From assembly GCA_026387615.1 (NCBI GenBank), contig JAPLLI010000032.1:1-43308 (forward strand): a stretch of 43,308 nt of DNA. Direction: 5' to 3'. Made by a program: the position numbers and the translations under genes. Origin of the DNA: Nitrospirota bacterium (GTDB lineage: Bacteria > Nitrospirota > Nitrospiria > Nitrospirales > Nitrospiraceae). Of the stretch, positions 17,336 through 25,042 are shown piece after piece; position 1 is the stretch's first letter, and each line of letters begins with the position of its first letter. Below the pieces are notes generated by a model. It was not told where the DNA came from and did no database searches. It saw only the letters and a list, made by a program, of their open reading frames with translations.

Positions 17336-17402
17336 CTAGTAAGATATTCGCCACGCACTAGTAGCGCCCCTAGTTTTACCGGCCGCTATTTGCCGGTAAA
17401 CT
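17336..17402 (+). promoter_or_regulatory. Triple-CTAG array C with candidate promoter
   Basis: CTAG boxes start at 17336, 17358 and 17370 (22 and 12 bp apart). The last two form ACTAGT-N6-CCTAGT. Aligned with array A, the shared text is CTAGTA(A/G)GAT at the first box and CCCTAGTTT(T/C)AC at the third. TTTTAC (17374-17379) and TAAACT (17397-17402), 17 bp apart, sit as -35 and -10 candidates exactly as in array A. The arrangement suggests an activator bound next to RNA polymerase. Recognition by the LuxR-type regulator of this window is a guess. Confidence 0.6.
17375..17400. repeat. Perfect 8-bp inverted repeat TTTACCGG/CCGGTAAA
   Basis: TTTACCGG (17375-17382) and CCGGTAAA (17393-17400) are separated by 10 bp. 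The repeat covers the spacer of the candidate promoter attached to CTAG array C. An operator for a dimeric repressor here would block that promoter. No second copy was seen in the window. Confidence 0.5.
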
Positions 17403-17419
17403 TATTTGGAAGTAATCCG

Positions 17420-17447
17420 TTCAACGTTTATCTTAAGTAAATATAAT
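17420..17447 (+). promoter_or_regulatory. Sigma70-like promoter upstream of the lone receiver gene
   Basis: TTCAAC (17420-17425) and a perfect TATAAT (17442-17447) are 16 bp apart in an AT-rich stretch. Transcription would start near 17454, leaving a leader of about 200 nt before the ATG at 17656. The leader holds a 32-codon open frame from 17454 of unknown meaning. Confidence 0.55.
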
Positions 17448-17655
17448 TTCAAAATGATCGCTTCGTTCCCATCGAACAGGCGAATACCGTATAGCGCAGG
17501 CCCTTTCAATCGAATCGACCATGCAACAGCCTTCCGCCTCAAGCAGTGTTAGTCCATACAACCAGTGGCTCACCTGAGCCCGTCACCGGTCGCTCAGAAA
17601 GCGCTCCGATGGACGTTGCGGCACGTTGGATGATTCCAGCAGGAAACGAACATCC

Positions 17656-18063
17656 ATGCAGATCTCTAACAAAAAGACGGGCCTGCGCGTCGTTGTTTTC
17701 TCTCCCGACCAGCACTTCGGCATGAGCCTGACCGATTGGCTGAATAATGCAGGACACCAAGCCATCTATGCGCAGGACCTGAAAGCGGTCTTCAAGAAAT
17801 TGACTGCGGACCGGCCTCATAGCATCCTCTTCGACCTCTCGCTCTCCGACACCTTTGGAATCGAGGCCTTCCACCTCATCCGCTCCCTCTACCCGGACCT
17901 GCCGGTCATCACGATGAGTGACATGAATCTGCAGACCTTGTCCTCGCTCTCGCTCTCGGCCGGCGCCCGCGCATCGTTCCTGAAACCGTTCGAATTCTCC
18001 AGGATGGGTGAGTTTTTACGGGGCGAACTGACTCCCGCAACCGAATCACCCCGCACACGTTAG
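17656..18063 (+). CDS. Stand-alone receiver-domain protein
   Basis: 135 residues, one receiver domain and no output domain. The phospho-acceptor is D60 (SILFDLSLSD), with K110 (SFLKPFE) and a Thr/Ser at 86-88. The usual acidic pair is reduced: VVFSPDQHF keeps D18 but has Ser16-Pro17 before it, which may weaken Mg binding and phosphorylation. ATG 17656 is chosen with AGGA 11 bases upstream; the frame is open to a TTG at 17626. It probably relays or sinks phosphate from one of the nearby kinases. Its long leader carries two candidate promoters and a CTAG array, so it is a regulated gene rather than a constitutive one. Confidence 0.82.
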   Translation: MQISNKKTGLRVVVFSPDQHFGMSLTDWLNNAGHQAIYAQDLKAVFKKLTADRPHSILFDLSLSDTFGIEAFHLIRSLYPDLPVITMSDMNLQTLSSLSLSAGARASFLKPFEFSRMGEFLRGELTPATESPRTR

Positions 18064-18468
18064 TCGCCGTGAATCACTACTCCTTCACCGCAAGTACGGA
18101 TTCGCCGAGGCCAGAGGCAAGTCCACAGTCGCCTCCCACAAACGATGGGGAACCCTGGCGGATTTTCGCCACAGCATAGTTGCTGGCCTCTGTAGCGGAT
18201 CTCCACAGATCTTAAGAGCATTTTTCATTAGTTAAGACCTACCGTCTGAATTTTCCACAAATGGACCTTGAACTGATGTCCCTGTGACCTGGCCCCGTTC
18301 TTGCCATGGCATCACTGTGCTCGCACCAAACTCATTGATTCTGGATCAACCTACAGTGACGCCCGTTGCGATTGAATCCAGAGGCTCACCTCACCGGAGA
18401 GTCACCGAGGCTACGGAGAAGCTAGCCGGAAGAACGGTCCTCAGGGGCTTTGCATGAAGGAGGGACTT
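18064..18468. other. Intergenic region without a recognised gene
   Basis: No credible coding frame is seen; the longest has 36 codons and no ribosome-binding site. A small TGGCG/CGCCA hairpin and a TCTGT/ACAGA hairpin followed by TCTTAAGAGCATTTTT (near 18210-18224) could end the receiver transcript. The last 30 bp hold the strong ribosome-binding site of the next gene. Confidence 0.4.
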
Positions 18469-19089
18469 GTGAAGAAACGTCGCACGTTGCTTATGTGCTG
18501 GATCAGTCTCATGACCTTGGCTGGATGCGCCGGGACTGGCGAGATTGTTCCGCTCCAGATCCATCCCCTTGCAACTGGGGCTGGGGTGGGCGCAACACAG
18601 AATGCCCCCCTGCGGGTGGCGATGGGGCCGTTCGAAGACAGTCGAAGCCATCACACCAATCTTGGAGTCCGGACCCATCTGTGGGGCGGTGTCAGTTATT
18701 TCGATGTCCCGGGAGGCAAACCAGCCGATGCGGTCGCCCTGGCCCTGGCCGACTACCTGACCGCGAAGGGCTGGCAGGTGGTCACACAAGAGGCCGGTGC
18801 GGCCGATGTCCTCATCACAGGACGAATCCTCGACTTGTCAGTTCACGCCAAGAGCCGGGTCGGCTTCACCGAAATCACGACGAACACAAAACTCTCGTTA
18901 CAAGCAGAGAATCTCGCGGACGGAAGCACCATCCGCCTGACACTGCACGGGAAGGGACGCAACGATGTCTTTTGGTTCGAACCGGAAGATGTCCAGTCGT
19001 TGCTGAATGATGTCTTGGGAGATACTTTCCGCAAAGTGATCCAGGACACGATCGTGGAGAACAAGCGGCTACGGCTGAAATACCCGTGA
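18469..19089 (+). CDS. Lipoprotein, YajG-like
   Basis: 206 residues from GTG 18469, set by AAGGAGG five bases upstream; that Shine-Dalgarno overlaps an earlier in-frame ATG at 18454, which is therefore unlikely. Basic KKRR, a hydrophobic stretch and LAGC with Cys20 make a lipoprotein signal. The mature part begins with low-complexity text. It then shows a VAMGPFEDSR segment, a GGKPADAVALALADYLTAKG helix and VLITGRILDLSV, which resemble the YajG/LPS-assembly-type lipoprotein fold. It is probably anchored in the outer membrane. It is monocistronic as far as can be seen; the next plus-strand gene is 115 bp away. The function is unknown. Confidence 0.72.
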   Translation: MKKRRTLLMCWISLMTLAGCAGTGEIVPLQIHPLATGAGVGATQNAPLRVAMGPFEDSRSHHTNLGVRTHLWGGVSYFDVPGGKPADAVALALADYLTAKGWQVVTQEAGAADVLITGRILDLSVHAKSRVGFTEITTNTKLSLQAENLADGSTIRLTLHGKGRNDVFWFEPEDVQSLLNDVLGDTFRKVIQDTIVENKRLRLKYP

Positions 19090-19204
19090 TCCCAACAGCT
19101 CATTCGACCAAACAGAAAGATTGAGGCGCGGGCGCGATTCAGGACTGGGAAGAATGAAACCCGGCATCGTTCGTCAGTCTGAATCTCGGCTTGCCTTCTA
19201 AATT

Positions 19205-20932
19205 ATGTACCGCCGCGTCATGGCCTTCGACTTCGACGGGACGCTCGCCGTCAACGGGAATGTCCCGGCTGAGGTCCATACAGCGTTGACACAATGCCGC
19301 AACAGCGGCCATGTGCTATTCCTGGTCACGGGACGCCGCTACGAGACCGTGGACCTGGGCAGCCTGCGAGATCTCTTTGCCGGCATCGTGTGGGAAAACG
19401 GCGCGGTCCTGACCCATACGGCCAGTGGCGAGACCTACCTCCCGTTCGGTCAACTGGATCCGCGACTGGTCAAGGCCATCGAGGAAGCGGGCATTCCGTT
19501 CGAGCGGGGGCTCGCCATTGCCGCCACCTGGACGCCCCATGACCAGGCCCTGTGGCATATCCTCAGTTCGCACGGCAGCAGTACCTCGATCGAGTACAAC
19601 AAAAGCGCGGTCATGGTGCTGCCACCAGGGGCGACGAAAGGCACCGGCCTGGAACGGCTGCTGACCTTGTGTGGTCTGTCGCCCAGAAACCTCGCGGCGT
19701 TCGGCGATGCAGAAAACGATCTCTCGATGCTGACCCTGGCCGAAGTCTCGGTCGCCGTGGCTGACGCCGTCCCCTCCGTCATCGAAACCTCCGACGTCCT
19801 CGCCACCGCCCCAGGCCCCCAAGGGGTCCTGGAAATTCTCACGCGCTATCCGCTCGGCGGACAGTTCCTGGATATCCCGCTCAAGCGAGAGCGGCCGATC
19901 CTGCTGGGACAGACTGAGTCTGGCACAGCCATTCACCTCCCCGCGGCGCAGCTCGCGGGGCGCAACCTGGGTGTCTTCGGTAATTCCGCCACCGGCAAGT
20001 CCTGGATGGTCGGCCTACTCGCGGAAGGACTGCACCACGAAGACTATCAGGTCCTCCTCATCGATCCCGAAGGAGACTTTCGCGGGCTCCGCGTCTTGCC
20101 GCGGTTCGTCTCAATCAGCGGCGACCAAGCCACCCTCCCTCCCCCCTCCGCCGTAGTGTCGCTCCTCGACGAGGGAGGCGTGTCCCTGGTCCTCGACCTG
20201 AGCCATTATCCGGTCAACTTACGGAGCCACTATCTTGGCGAACTGCTTCGGGCGATACGCCCAGTGCGTGAACGCAAATTCCGCCCCCATTGGATCGTGC
20301 TCGATGAAGCGCAGGAATTCTTGTTGGACGGGAGCGAGGTCGCGACCCTGCTCCAGCCCATGCTGGAGACCGGCGGCTGGACGTTCGTTTCTTATCGGCC
20401 GGACCGCCTCAGCCAGTCGGTGCTGGCCTCGCTCCACCACTGCCTCGTGACCCGCCTCACGGACCGTCAAATCGGGGACTCTCTCAGGGCCGCCTGCGCC
20501 GTCTGCGGGCTGCAACAGACATCCTTCGATCAAATCCCCATGGGGAGCGCCTTGCTCTGCAGTGGCGAGATCGTTCGCCTGCGCCCGGCCATCCGGCGCG
20601 TCCCTCACATCCGCCATCTCTATAAATATCTCGACGTGCCTCTCCCGCCGGGGAAACGGTTCTCTTTCCAAACCGAACAAGGCCCCCTGGGGATAGAAGC
20701 AGCCAGCCTGCACGAACTATCCGTTCTGATTCCAATCCTCCCGCTGAAGAGCCTCGAATACCACGACCGTCGAGAGGATTTTGTGAAATGGGCTGACTGG
20801 ACCCTCGGCGACGGGGGGCTCGCCGCGAGGCTCCGAAAAGTAGCGAGTCGCCGCTATCAGGGAGATGAACTTCGGGAAACACTCAATCAGGTTGTCTCCA
20901 ACCACTATGAAGAACTCCGGCAACTCCAATGA
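19205..20932 (+). CDS. HAD-family phosphatase fused to HerA/DUF87-like P-loop ATPase
   Basis: 575 residues. Residues 1-215 are a HAD-IIB (Cof-type) phosphatase: DFDGT (9-13), VTGRR (41-45), a Lys near 145 and GDAENDLSML (167-176), so the catalytic set is complete. Residues about 230-500 are an ATPase: the P-loop GNSATGKS (259-266), LLIDPEGDF (284-292), LVLDLSHYP (328-336) and Walker B IVLDEAQEF (364-372), in the style of HerA/DUF87 DNA-translocase relatives. The last 70 residues are helical. A phosphosugar- or phosphoglycolate-type phosphatase joined to a HerA-like ATPase is an unusual pairing. No NurA-type nuclease gene is adjacent. The substrate is unknown. The start ATG at 19205 lacks a clear ribosome-binding site, but the HAD motif begins at residue 9 as expected. 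Confidence 0.85.
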   Translation: MYRRVMAFDFDGTLAVNGNVPAEVHTALTQCRNSGHVLFLVTGRRYETVDLGSLRDLFAGIVWENGAVLTHTASGETYLPFGQLDPRLVKAIEEAGIPFERGLAIAATWTPHDQALWHILSSHGSSTSIEYNKSAVMVLPPGATKGTGLERLLTLCGLSPRNLAAFGDAENDLSMLTLAEVSVAVADAVPSVIETSDVLATAPGPQGVLEILTRYPLGGQFLDIPLKRERPILLGQTESGTAIHLPAAQLAGRNLGVFGNSATGKSWMVGLLAEGLHHEDYQVLLIDPEGDFRGLRVLPRFVSISGDQATLPPPSAVVSLLDEGGVSLVLDLSHYPVNLRSHYLGELLRAIRPVRERKFRPHWIVLDEAQEFLLDGSEVATLLQPMLETGGWTFVSYRPDRLSQSVLASLHHCLVTRLTDRQIGDSLRAACAVCGLQQTSFDQIPMGSALLCSGEIVRLRPAIRRVPHIRHLYKYLDVPLPPGKRFSFQTEQGPLGIEAASLHELSVLIPILPLKSLEYHDRREDFVKWADWTLGDGGLAARLRKVASRRYQGDELRETLNQVVSNHYEELRQLQ

Positions 20933-21226
20933 CACCAGTAAGCCGAGCGGGAACCTGTCGCCTATTGCACCAGTCACATTCCCAAAGTTGAGGCAGCCTG
21001 CTCAATCAAACAGAAGGGCAGCCCCCTCCTCCCTATCCCGCCACGTCAGGGCCCTCTGTTAGCAAGGCCCCTGTGAATCGGTTTGACAGGGGCTCCCGGC
21101 ACGGCGTTTGCTGTTCAACTGGGTATGATGCGAATCACGAGGCACCCGTTGCTGTTGAGGACTGCGGTCTCTCCATCGCCCACACCACAGCCACGCAATA
21201 CTTCAGCGAACAAAAGGAGCGTATTC
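20933..21226. other. Intergenic region with an 8-bp inverted repeat
   Basis: GCCCCTGT (21067-21074) and ACAGGGGC (21086-21093) form a perfect stem with an 11-nt loop. A TTGACA lies in the right part, but no -10 at normal distance was found. The rest holds no recognised gene. The hairpin could help end the HAD-ATPase transcript. Confidence 0.4.
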
Positions 21227-21700
21227 ATGACTCAGGTTCATTCGGCTATAGGCCGCACTGTTTCCGATGCCCTCGGCTGGAGCCTTGCCGGACTGGCCAT
21301 TCTTCTGGCCTCCGGCTGTGCCACCACGAAAGATCTTGAAACGGTCCAGGCCCAACTGAGCGAACAGGTGGCGACGGCGCGAACCGAAGCGGCGCAATCC
21401 CGCCAAGCCGTCGAAGCCGTGAAATCGGACATCCTGTTGCTCAAATCCCTCGGCATCGCCGTGGACAACCTGAAAGCCCGTTTCGATGCATCACAAGGGA
21501 CGCTGCAAGGAGTTGCCAAAGAAACCGACCGGCTTCGCCTGAGCGTCGGCTCGCTGGAGCAAGGCCTGTTACACGAGCTGCAGATGGAAATGACACTCGC
21601 ACGGGAACGGGTCAAACAACTGGAGCAGCTCCTTGACAGCATGAAGAAAAGCGGCCTAGCCGAAAAAGACAAGGAAGGGGCCGCAACGCCGAAACCGTGA
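21227..21700 (+). CDS. Small coiled-coil lipoprotein
   Basis: 157 residues from ATG 21227, which is placed by AGGAG seven to eight bases upstream; a longer open frame from 21083 has no ribosome site. A hydrophobic stretch ends in LLASGC with Cys31, a lipoprotein signal. The mature protein is almost entirely helical and rich in Gln, Glu, Ala and Leu with heptad spacing (residues 37-140), followed by a charged tail. It looks like a periplasmic or outer-membrane coiled-coil lipoprotein, perhaps an envelope spacer; no family is recognised. It is followed by dodecin after 63 bp. Confidence 0.7.
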   Translation: MTQVHSAIGRTVSDALGWSLAGLAILLASGCATTKDLETVQAQLSEQVATARTEAAQSRQAVEAVKSDILLLKSLGIAVDNLKARFDASQGTLQGVAKETDRLRLSVGSLEQGLLHELQMEMTLARERVKQLEQLLDSMKKSGLAEKDKEGAATPKP

Positions 21701-21763
21701 AGTAGCGTGCAATCTCTCAACCACCGCGCCCCTGCGCGCAATACACAATAGAGGAGGTGCGTT

Positions 21764-21964
21764 ATGTCCGTCGCGAAAATCATCGAGATCAGCGCCGAAT
21801 CGCCGAATAGTTTTGAAGCGGCCATTCAGGACGGGATCACCAGGGCATCGAAAACCATCCATGGCATCAAATCGGCTTGGGTAAAGGAGCAACATGTGGT
21901 GGTCGATAACGGCAAGGTCACCTTGTATCGCGTGGACCTCAAAGTCACCTTCGTGCTGGACTAA
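21764..21964 (+). CDS. Dodecin family flavin-binding protein
   Basis: 66 residues, the usual dodecin length. The pattern SVAKIIEISAESPNSFEAAI, then GIKSAWVKEQHVVV and YRVDLKVTFVLD, is diagnostic; the Trp in SAWVKEQ stacks on the flavin in known dodecins. Dodecins form hollow dodecamers that store or buffer flavins, or bind CoA, in the cytoplasm. A strong GAGGAGG precedes the ATG. The MlaC-like gene starts six bases after the stop, so the two are probably cotranscribed, though no functional link is known. Confidence 0.93.
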   Translation: MSVAKIIEISAESPNSFEAAIQDGITRASKTIHGIKSAWVKEQHVVVDNGKVTLYRVDLKVTFVLD

Positions 21965-21970
21965 CGAGTC

Positions 21971-22726
21971 ATGAGGATAGCCGAGCGAAAGGGGCGCGAC
22001 GGACGGGAAAGGCGAAACTGGGGAGGGATCTGGGTTCGACGTTCGAGGTTGTCGGAACATCGAACCGCGCACAGCGGAGCTCTCGCCTTGGCTCTATGGC
22101 TTGTGGCCCTGACGGGCGTTGTTGCGTTCGGCTCAACGAGCCAAGCTTCAGAAGCCCCTACGGAGGTGGTGCGCGTAACCATCAACAAGGTCTTCCACAT
22201 CCTCGAAGACGAGACACTCAAAGATCCGGCCAAGCTCATCCCGCGGCGGCATATGCTGGAAGAAGTCATCGCGGCCCGCTTCGACTACACGGAAATGTCG
22301 AAGCGGGCGCTCGCCGCCCACTGGGTCCCCCTCACGGCAGGCGAACGGACCGAGTTCGTCGAATTGTTCAAGAGCTTTCTCTCCGACCGCTATGCCGAAA
22401 AAATCGAAGGCTACTCTGGCGAGCAGGTCGCCTATCTCTCCGAACGGATCGAAGGGAACTATGCAGAGGTGCGGACCGAACTGAGGTCGAGCAAAGTCGA
22501 AATCCCGATGGATTACCGTCTGCACCTGAAAGATGGAACCTGGCATGCCTACGACATCGTCGCGGACGGGGTCAGCCTGGTCAAAAACTACCGCAGCCAG
22601 TTCGACAAGATCATCCGCGCCGACTCCTACCAGGAGCTTGTCCGGCGATTACGCGAACGCACCATCGGCGAGGAAAAGAAAAAGAACGCTTCACTCACAG
22701 CGAACCCCCACGGCCTCGCAGCCTGA
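21971..22726 (+). CDS. MlaC/Ttg2-like periplasmic phospholipid-binding protein
   Basis: 251 residues as read from ATG 21971. A long basic N-terminus precedes a signal-like segment (GALALALWLVALTGVVAFG), so the true start may be a later TTG near 22049. The mature part follows MlaC: helical text with DYTEMSKRALAAHWVPLTAG, then FKSFLSDRYAEKIEGYSGE and a final KNYRSQFDKIIRADSYQELV. MlaC shuttles phospholipid between the inner-membrane MlaFEDB complex and the outer membrane. No other mla gene is present here. It lies six bases downstream of dodecin. A free-standing RNA gene with its own promoter begins just after it. Confidence 0.85.
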   Translation: MRIAERKGRDGRERRNWGGIWVRRSRLSEHRTAHSGALALALWLVALTGVVAFGSTSQASEAPTEVVRVTINKVFHILEDETLKDPAKLIPRRHMLEEVIAARFDYTEMSKRALAAHWVPLTAGERTEFVELFKSFLSDRYAEKIEGYSGEQVAYLSERIEGNYAEVRTELRSSKVEIPMDYRLHLKDGTWHAYDIVADGVSLVKNYRSQFDKIIRADSYQELVRRLRERTIGEEKKKNASLTANPHGLAA

Positions 22727-22729
22727 CGG

Positions 22730-22757
22730 TTGACCTCTCGCGAAGTACGGTTATCTT
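22730..22757 (+). promoter_or_regulatory. Sigma70-like promoter of the 22.8 kb RNA
   Basis: TTGACC (22730-22735) and TATCTT (22752-22757) are 16 bp apart, immediately after the MlaC-like stop codon. Transcription starting six or seven bases later would begin at about 22764, exactly where the long closing stem of the RNA begins. Confidence 0.6.
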
Positions 22758-22763
22758 GTAGGT

Positions 22764-22916
22764 GAGCGGAGGCCTCGGTGAGAGGAACATTCAAGGGAAT
22801 CGAGGTCGAGCGCAGGGGTGGTGAGCAAGCCCGCCGACGGGTGGGAAGCCTAAAGCCCCTCTAAGACCTCCACAATACACACAGAGCTCTCTGACCCGCC
22901 CCCGCTCCGGTTTTTT
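22764..22916 (+). ncRNA. Probable structured non-coding RNA, about 150 nt, with closing stem and U-tract
   Basis: GAGCGGAGG (22764-22772) pairs with CCCCCGCUC (22899-22907) with one mismatch, and UUUUUU follows at 22911-22916. Inside are GAGGUC/GACCUC (22802-22807 with 22865-22870) enclosing AGGGG/CCCCU, an apical GCCCG/CGGGU hairpin with a CCGA loop, and an AUUC/GAAU hairpin. A promoter sits directly upstream. No open frame of note is present. I do not recognise it as tmRNA, RNase P, SRP, 6S or a known riboswitch. The genes on both sides are not positioned for cis-regulation: the upstream gene has ended and the downstream gene is convergent. Confidence 0.55.
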
Positions 22917-23045
22917 ATTCCCCCTCTTCACAAGCCCCCACGCGCGAACTCCAATTTATAGTGTGTGGTTTTCATGAGACCGTATCTCTGAGACTCGCTG
23001 CATGAACAGGCTCACTTAAAAATGGAAATGAGAACGCGTCACGTA

Positions 23046-23171
23046 GCAGAATGCTCAAAAAGCCAGCCAGCAAGGCCGCAGCCGACGAACGCACCGGAGG
23101 CGTAGCCCCTGGCTACGTTGAGGATGCGTTCAAGGCGAGAACGACGCTGGGTGGATTTTTCAGCATTCTGC
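23046..23171. repeat. 126-bp palindromic MITE/REP-like element with 26-bp terminal inverted repeats
   Basis: The ends 23046-23071 and 23146-23171 are inverted repeats with 23 of 26 positions identical, both starting GCAGAATGCT. The middle has a perfect CGTAGCC-CCT-GGCTACG hairpin (23101-23117). No transposase is encoded. Right after the right end, AAAAAGACGGCCCGC resembles the inner left end, suggesting a second partial copy. An open frame that starts inside it (23051-23509) is considered spurious. The terminal sequence recurs at 3589-3604 and, in part, at 8529-8541. Confidence 0.8.
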
Positions 23172-23590
23172 CCAAAAAGACGGCCCGCCCTTGCGTGGGC
23201 TACCGAACCTGCCATCCAAACAAGGTGACGTTCAGCACCCCTTCAGTCGCCTTCGCTGATTGCCCCGCGCCTCATTCTTTGTTCAGACTCGGACCTCCCG
23301 AGCCGTGCCTACTGGCACCGAGCATCGAAAGCGCGTCCCTCGAACCATCACCCCGCCACCGAAGCAGGAACAGCGCCCTTTGCACACTGGCTGCACAAGA
23401 GCGGGTCAAACTCGAATCAGGCTGCCGACCTCTCGAAGCGTTCCACCTCTCTCGCTTATCAGGTAATCACTCGCGTGAGGAAATCAACGAGCCTGTGAAG
23501 GCCACATGATGTGACAGACTGCGAAAAAACTCAGAACGCAACACGATAATACGCAAAGGGCTTCGTTGTTCATCATTCACCGCTCATCGT
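23172..23590. other. Intergenic region ending in a 3' word repeat
   Basis: No gene is recognised in this stretch. From about 23563 it contains CATCATTCACC, GCTCATCGTTCAGCG and TTTCTCAGG, related to the repeats at 8570-8602 and 28308-28333. The repeat runs into the stop codon of the malic enzyme gene and so contributes its last codons. Confidence 0.5.
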
Positions 23591-24928
23591 TCAGCGTTTC
23601 TCAGGTGGCGGTGCAATAACCCCTCCACTGATGAGGACATCGAGCGCCCTGCGCGCTTCTATGATTTTCCCTTCCGCGGACCGGCGCAGCTCATCGGCCG
23701 TTTTCCGCAACTGCGCAATTCCCTGCTCTTGCGCCTTCAAGGCTGTCGTCACCGCCACTCGCGGGACCACTTCCCACTCGTCCATGGTCGGCAGAATATA
23801 ATTCTCGCTGAGTCCCCTGGCCTCGGCACAGCTCGCCAACTCCTGTGCCGCAGCCATGGCCATCTCGTCCGTGATAGTGCGGGCCCGCACATCCAAAGCC
23901 CCGCGAAAGATGCCGGGGAAGACCAGCGAATTGTTCACTTGATTGGGAAAATCGCTCCGCCCCGTCGCCACGATCCTCGCCCCTGCCTCCTGCGCCTCCC
24001 AGGGCCAAATCTCCGGAACCGGATTCGCACAGGCAAAAACGATGGCATCCTTGGCCATCGTCTGAATCCACTCCGGCTTGATGATGCCCCCGGCTGAAAA
24101 GGCGACGCAAACATCCGCTCCTCGCAAAGTCTCGACAATCCCTCCCTGCAGGCCTGTCGGGTTGGTCTCCAGACAGATGTTCCACTGTTCTGCATAGGCT
24201 GGCTCTGCTTCATAGTCCCGCCTGTGGCGTCCCAACATTCCGCCCAAGTCGCAGGCCAGGATTGACGCGGGCAGGGCTCCGCTGGCTGTGAGAAACCGGT
24301 AGGTCGGTACGTTGGCCGCTCCCATGCCGATCATCGCGATACGAACCCTGCCCAGCTCCTTCCCCACGACCTTCAAGGCATTGAGCAGGCCGGCCAGGAG
24401 CACGGTCCCAGTTCCCTGCTGATCGTCGTGCCACACAGGGATGGCACTGGCTTTTCGACAGGCCTCAAGGATATGGAAACACTTGGGCATGGAGATATCT
24501 TCGAGGTTGATCCCTCCGAAAGAGGGCTCCAGGAGCTTGACCGTCCGAATGATCTCCGCTGGATCTTTGGTTCCGAGGCAGATCGGCACCGCATCCACGC
24601 CGCCCAGATACTTGAAGAGCAGCGCCTTGCCCTCCATGACCGGCAAGCCTGCCTCCGGGCCGATGTCGCCCAGGCCAAGGACTCTGGTGCCGTCCGAGAT
24701 GACCGCGATGGAATTGGCCTTGTTGGTATATTCGTAAACGAGGTCTGGTTGCCGCTGAATCGCGCGGCAGGGGGCTGCGACTCCCGGCGTGTACCAGATC
24801 GAGAAATCCTCGATGCCTCGAATCGGACATTTGAGCGATGTTTGGATCTTGCCTTTGTAATAGGCATGGAGCTTCAGCGCCTCTTCAGCCGGCTTCTGGG
24901 CCTTCGCCAACAATTCTTCCCGTGTCAT
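23591..24928 (-). CDS. NAD(P)-dependent malic enzyme (oxaloacetate-decarboxylating)
   Basis: 445 residues, the short bacterial form without a phosphotransacetylase domain. It converts L-malate to pyruvate and CO2 with reduction of NAD or NADP in the cytoplasm. The family text is clear: DFSIWYTPGVAAPCRAI, NSIAVISDGTRVLGLGDIGP, the signature VWHDDQQGTGTV, a Rossmann motif IGMGAAN, FACANPVPEI and TGRSDFPNQVNN. The ATG at 24928 has GAGGG a few bases upstream, and a perfect CCGCTAGCGG palindrome (24944-24953) lies just before that. The last residues PPPEKR are encoded by a repeat-like sequence. Its neighbours are a Zn-ribbon mini-protein and cpgS on the same strand, suggesting a small central-carbon group. 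Confidence 0.95.
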   Translation of the reverse strand: MTREELLAKAQKPAEEALKLHAYYKGKIQTSLKCPIRGIEDFSIWYTPGVAAPCRAIQRQPDLVYEYTNKANSIAVISDGTRVLGLGDIGPEAGLPVMEGKALLFKYLGGVDAVPICLGTKDPAEIIRTVKLLEPSFGGINLEDISMPKCFHILEACRKASAIPVWHDDQQGTGTVLLAGLLNALKVVGKELGRVRIAMIGMGAANVPTYRFLTASGALPASILACDLGGMLGRHRRDYEAEPAYAEQWNICLETNPTGLQGGIVETLRGADVCVAFSAGGIIKPEWIQTMAKDAIVFACANPVPEIWPWEAQEAGARIVATGRSDFPNQVNNSLVFPGIFRGALDVRARTITDEMAMAAAQELASCAEARGLSENYILPTMDEWEVVPRVAVTTALKAQEQGIAQLRKTADELRRSAEGKIIEARRALDVLISGGVIAPPPEKR

Positions 24929-25042
24929 AGGCTCCCTCTTTCTCCGCTAGCGGCTGACACAACATCCCGCGCGCGGCGCCGCAAGAAGGGGAGGCTACGC
25001 GAGCCCGCGATGACCGGAGAGACGATTCATGAACATTGCCGG

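Noticed and set aside
22764-22916. Cobalamin riboswitch, 6S RNA, SRP RNA or RNase P RNA for the structured RNA
   Set aside because: The diagnostic cores of these RNAs are absent, and no gene lies in cis downstream on the same strand.
23051-23509. 152-codon frame starting MLKKPASK
   Set aside because: It starts inside the palindromic repeat and has no ribosome-binding site or recognisable family.
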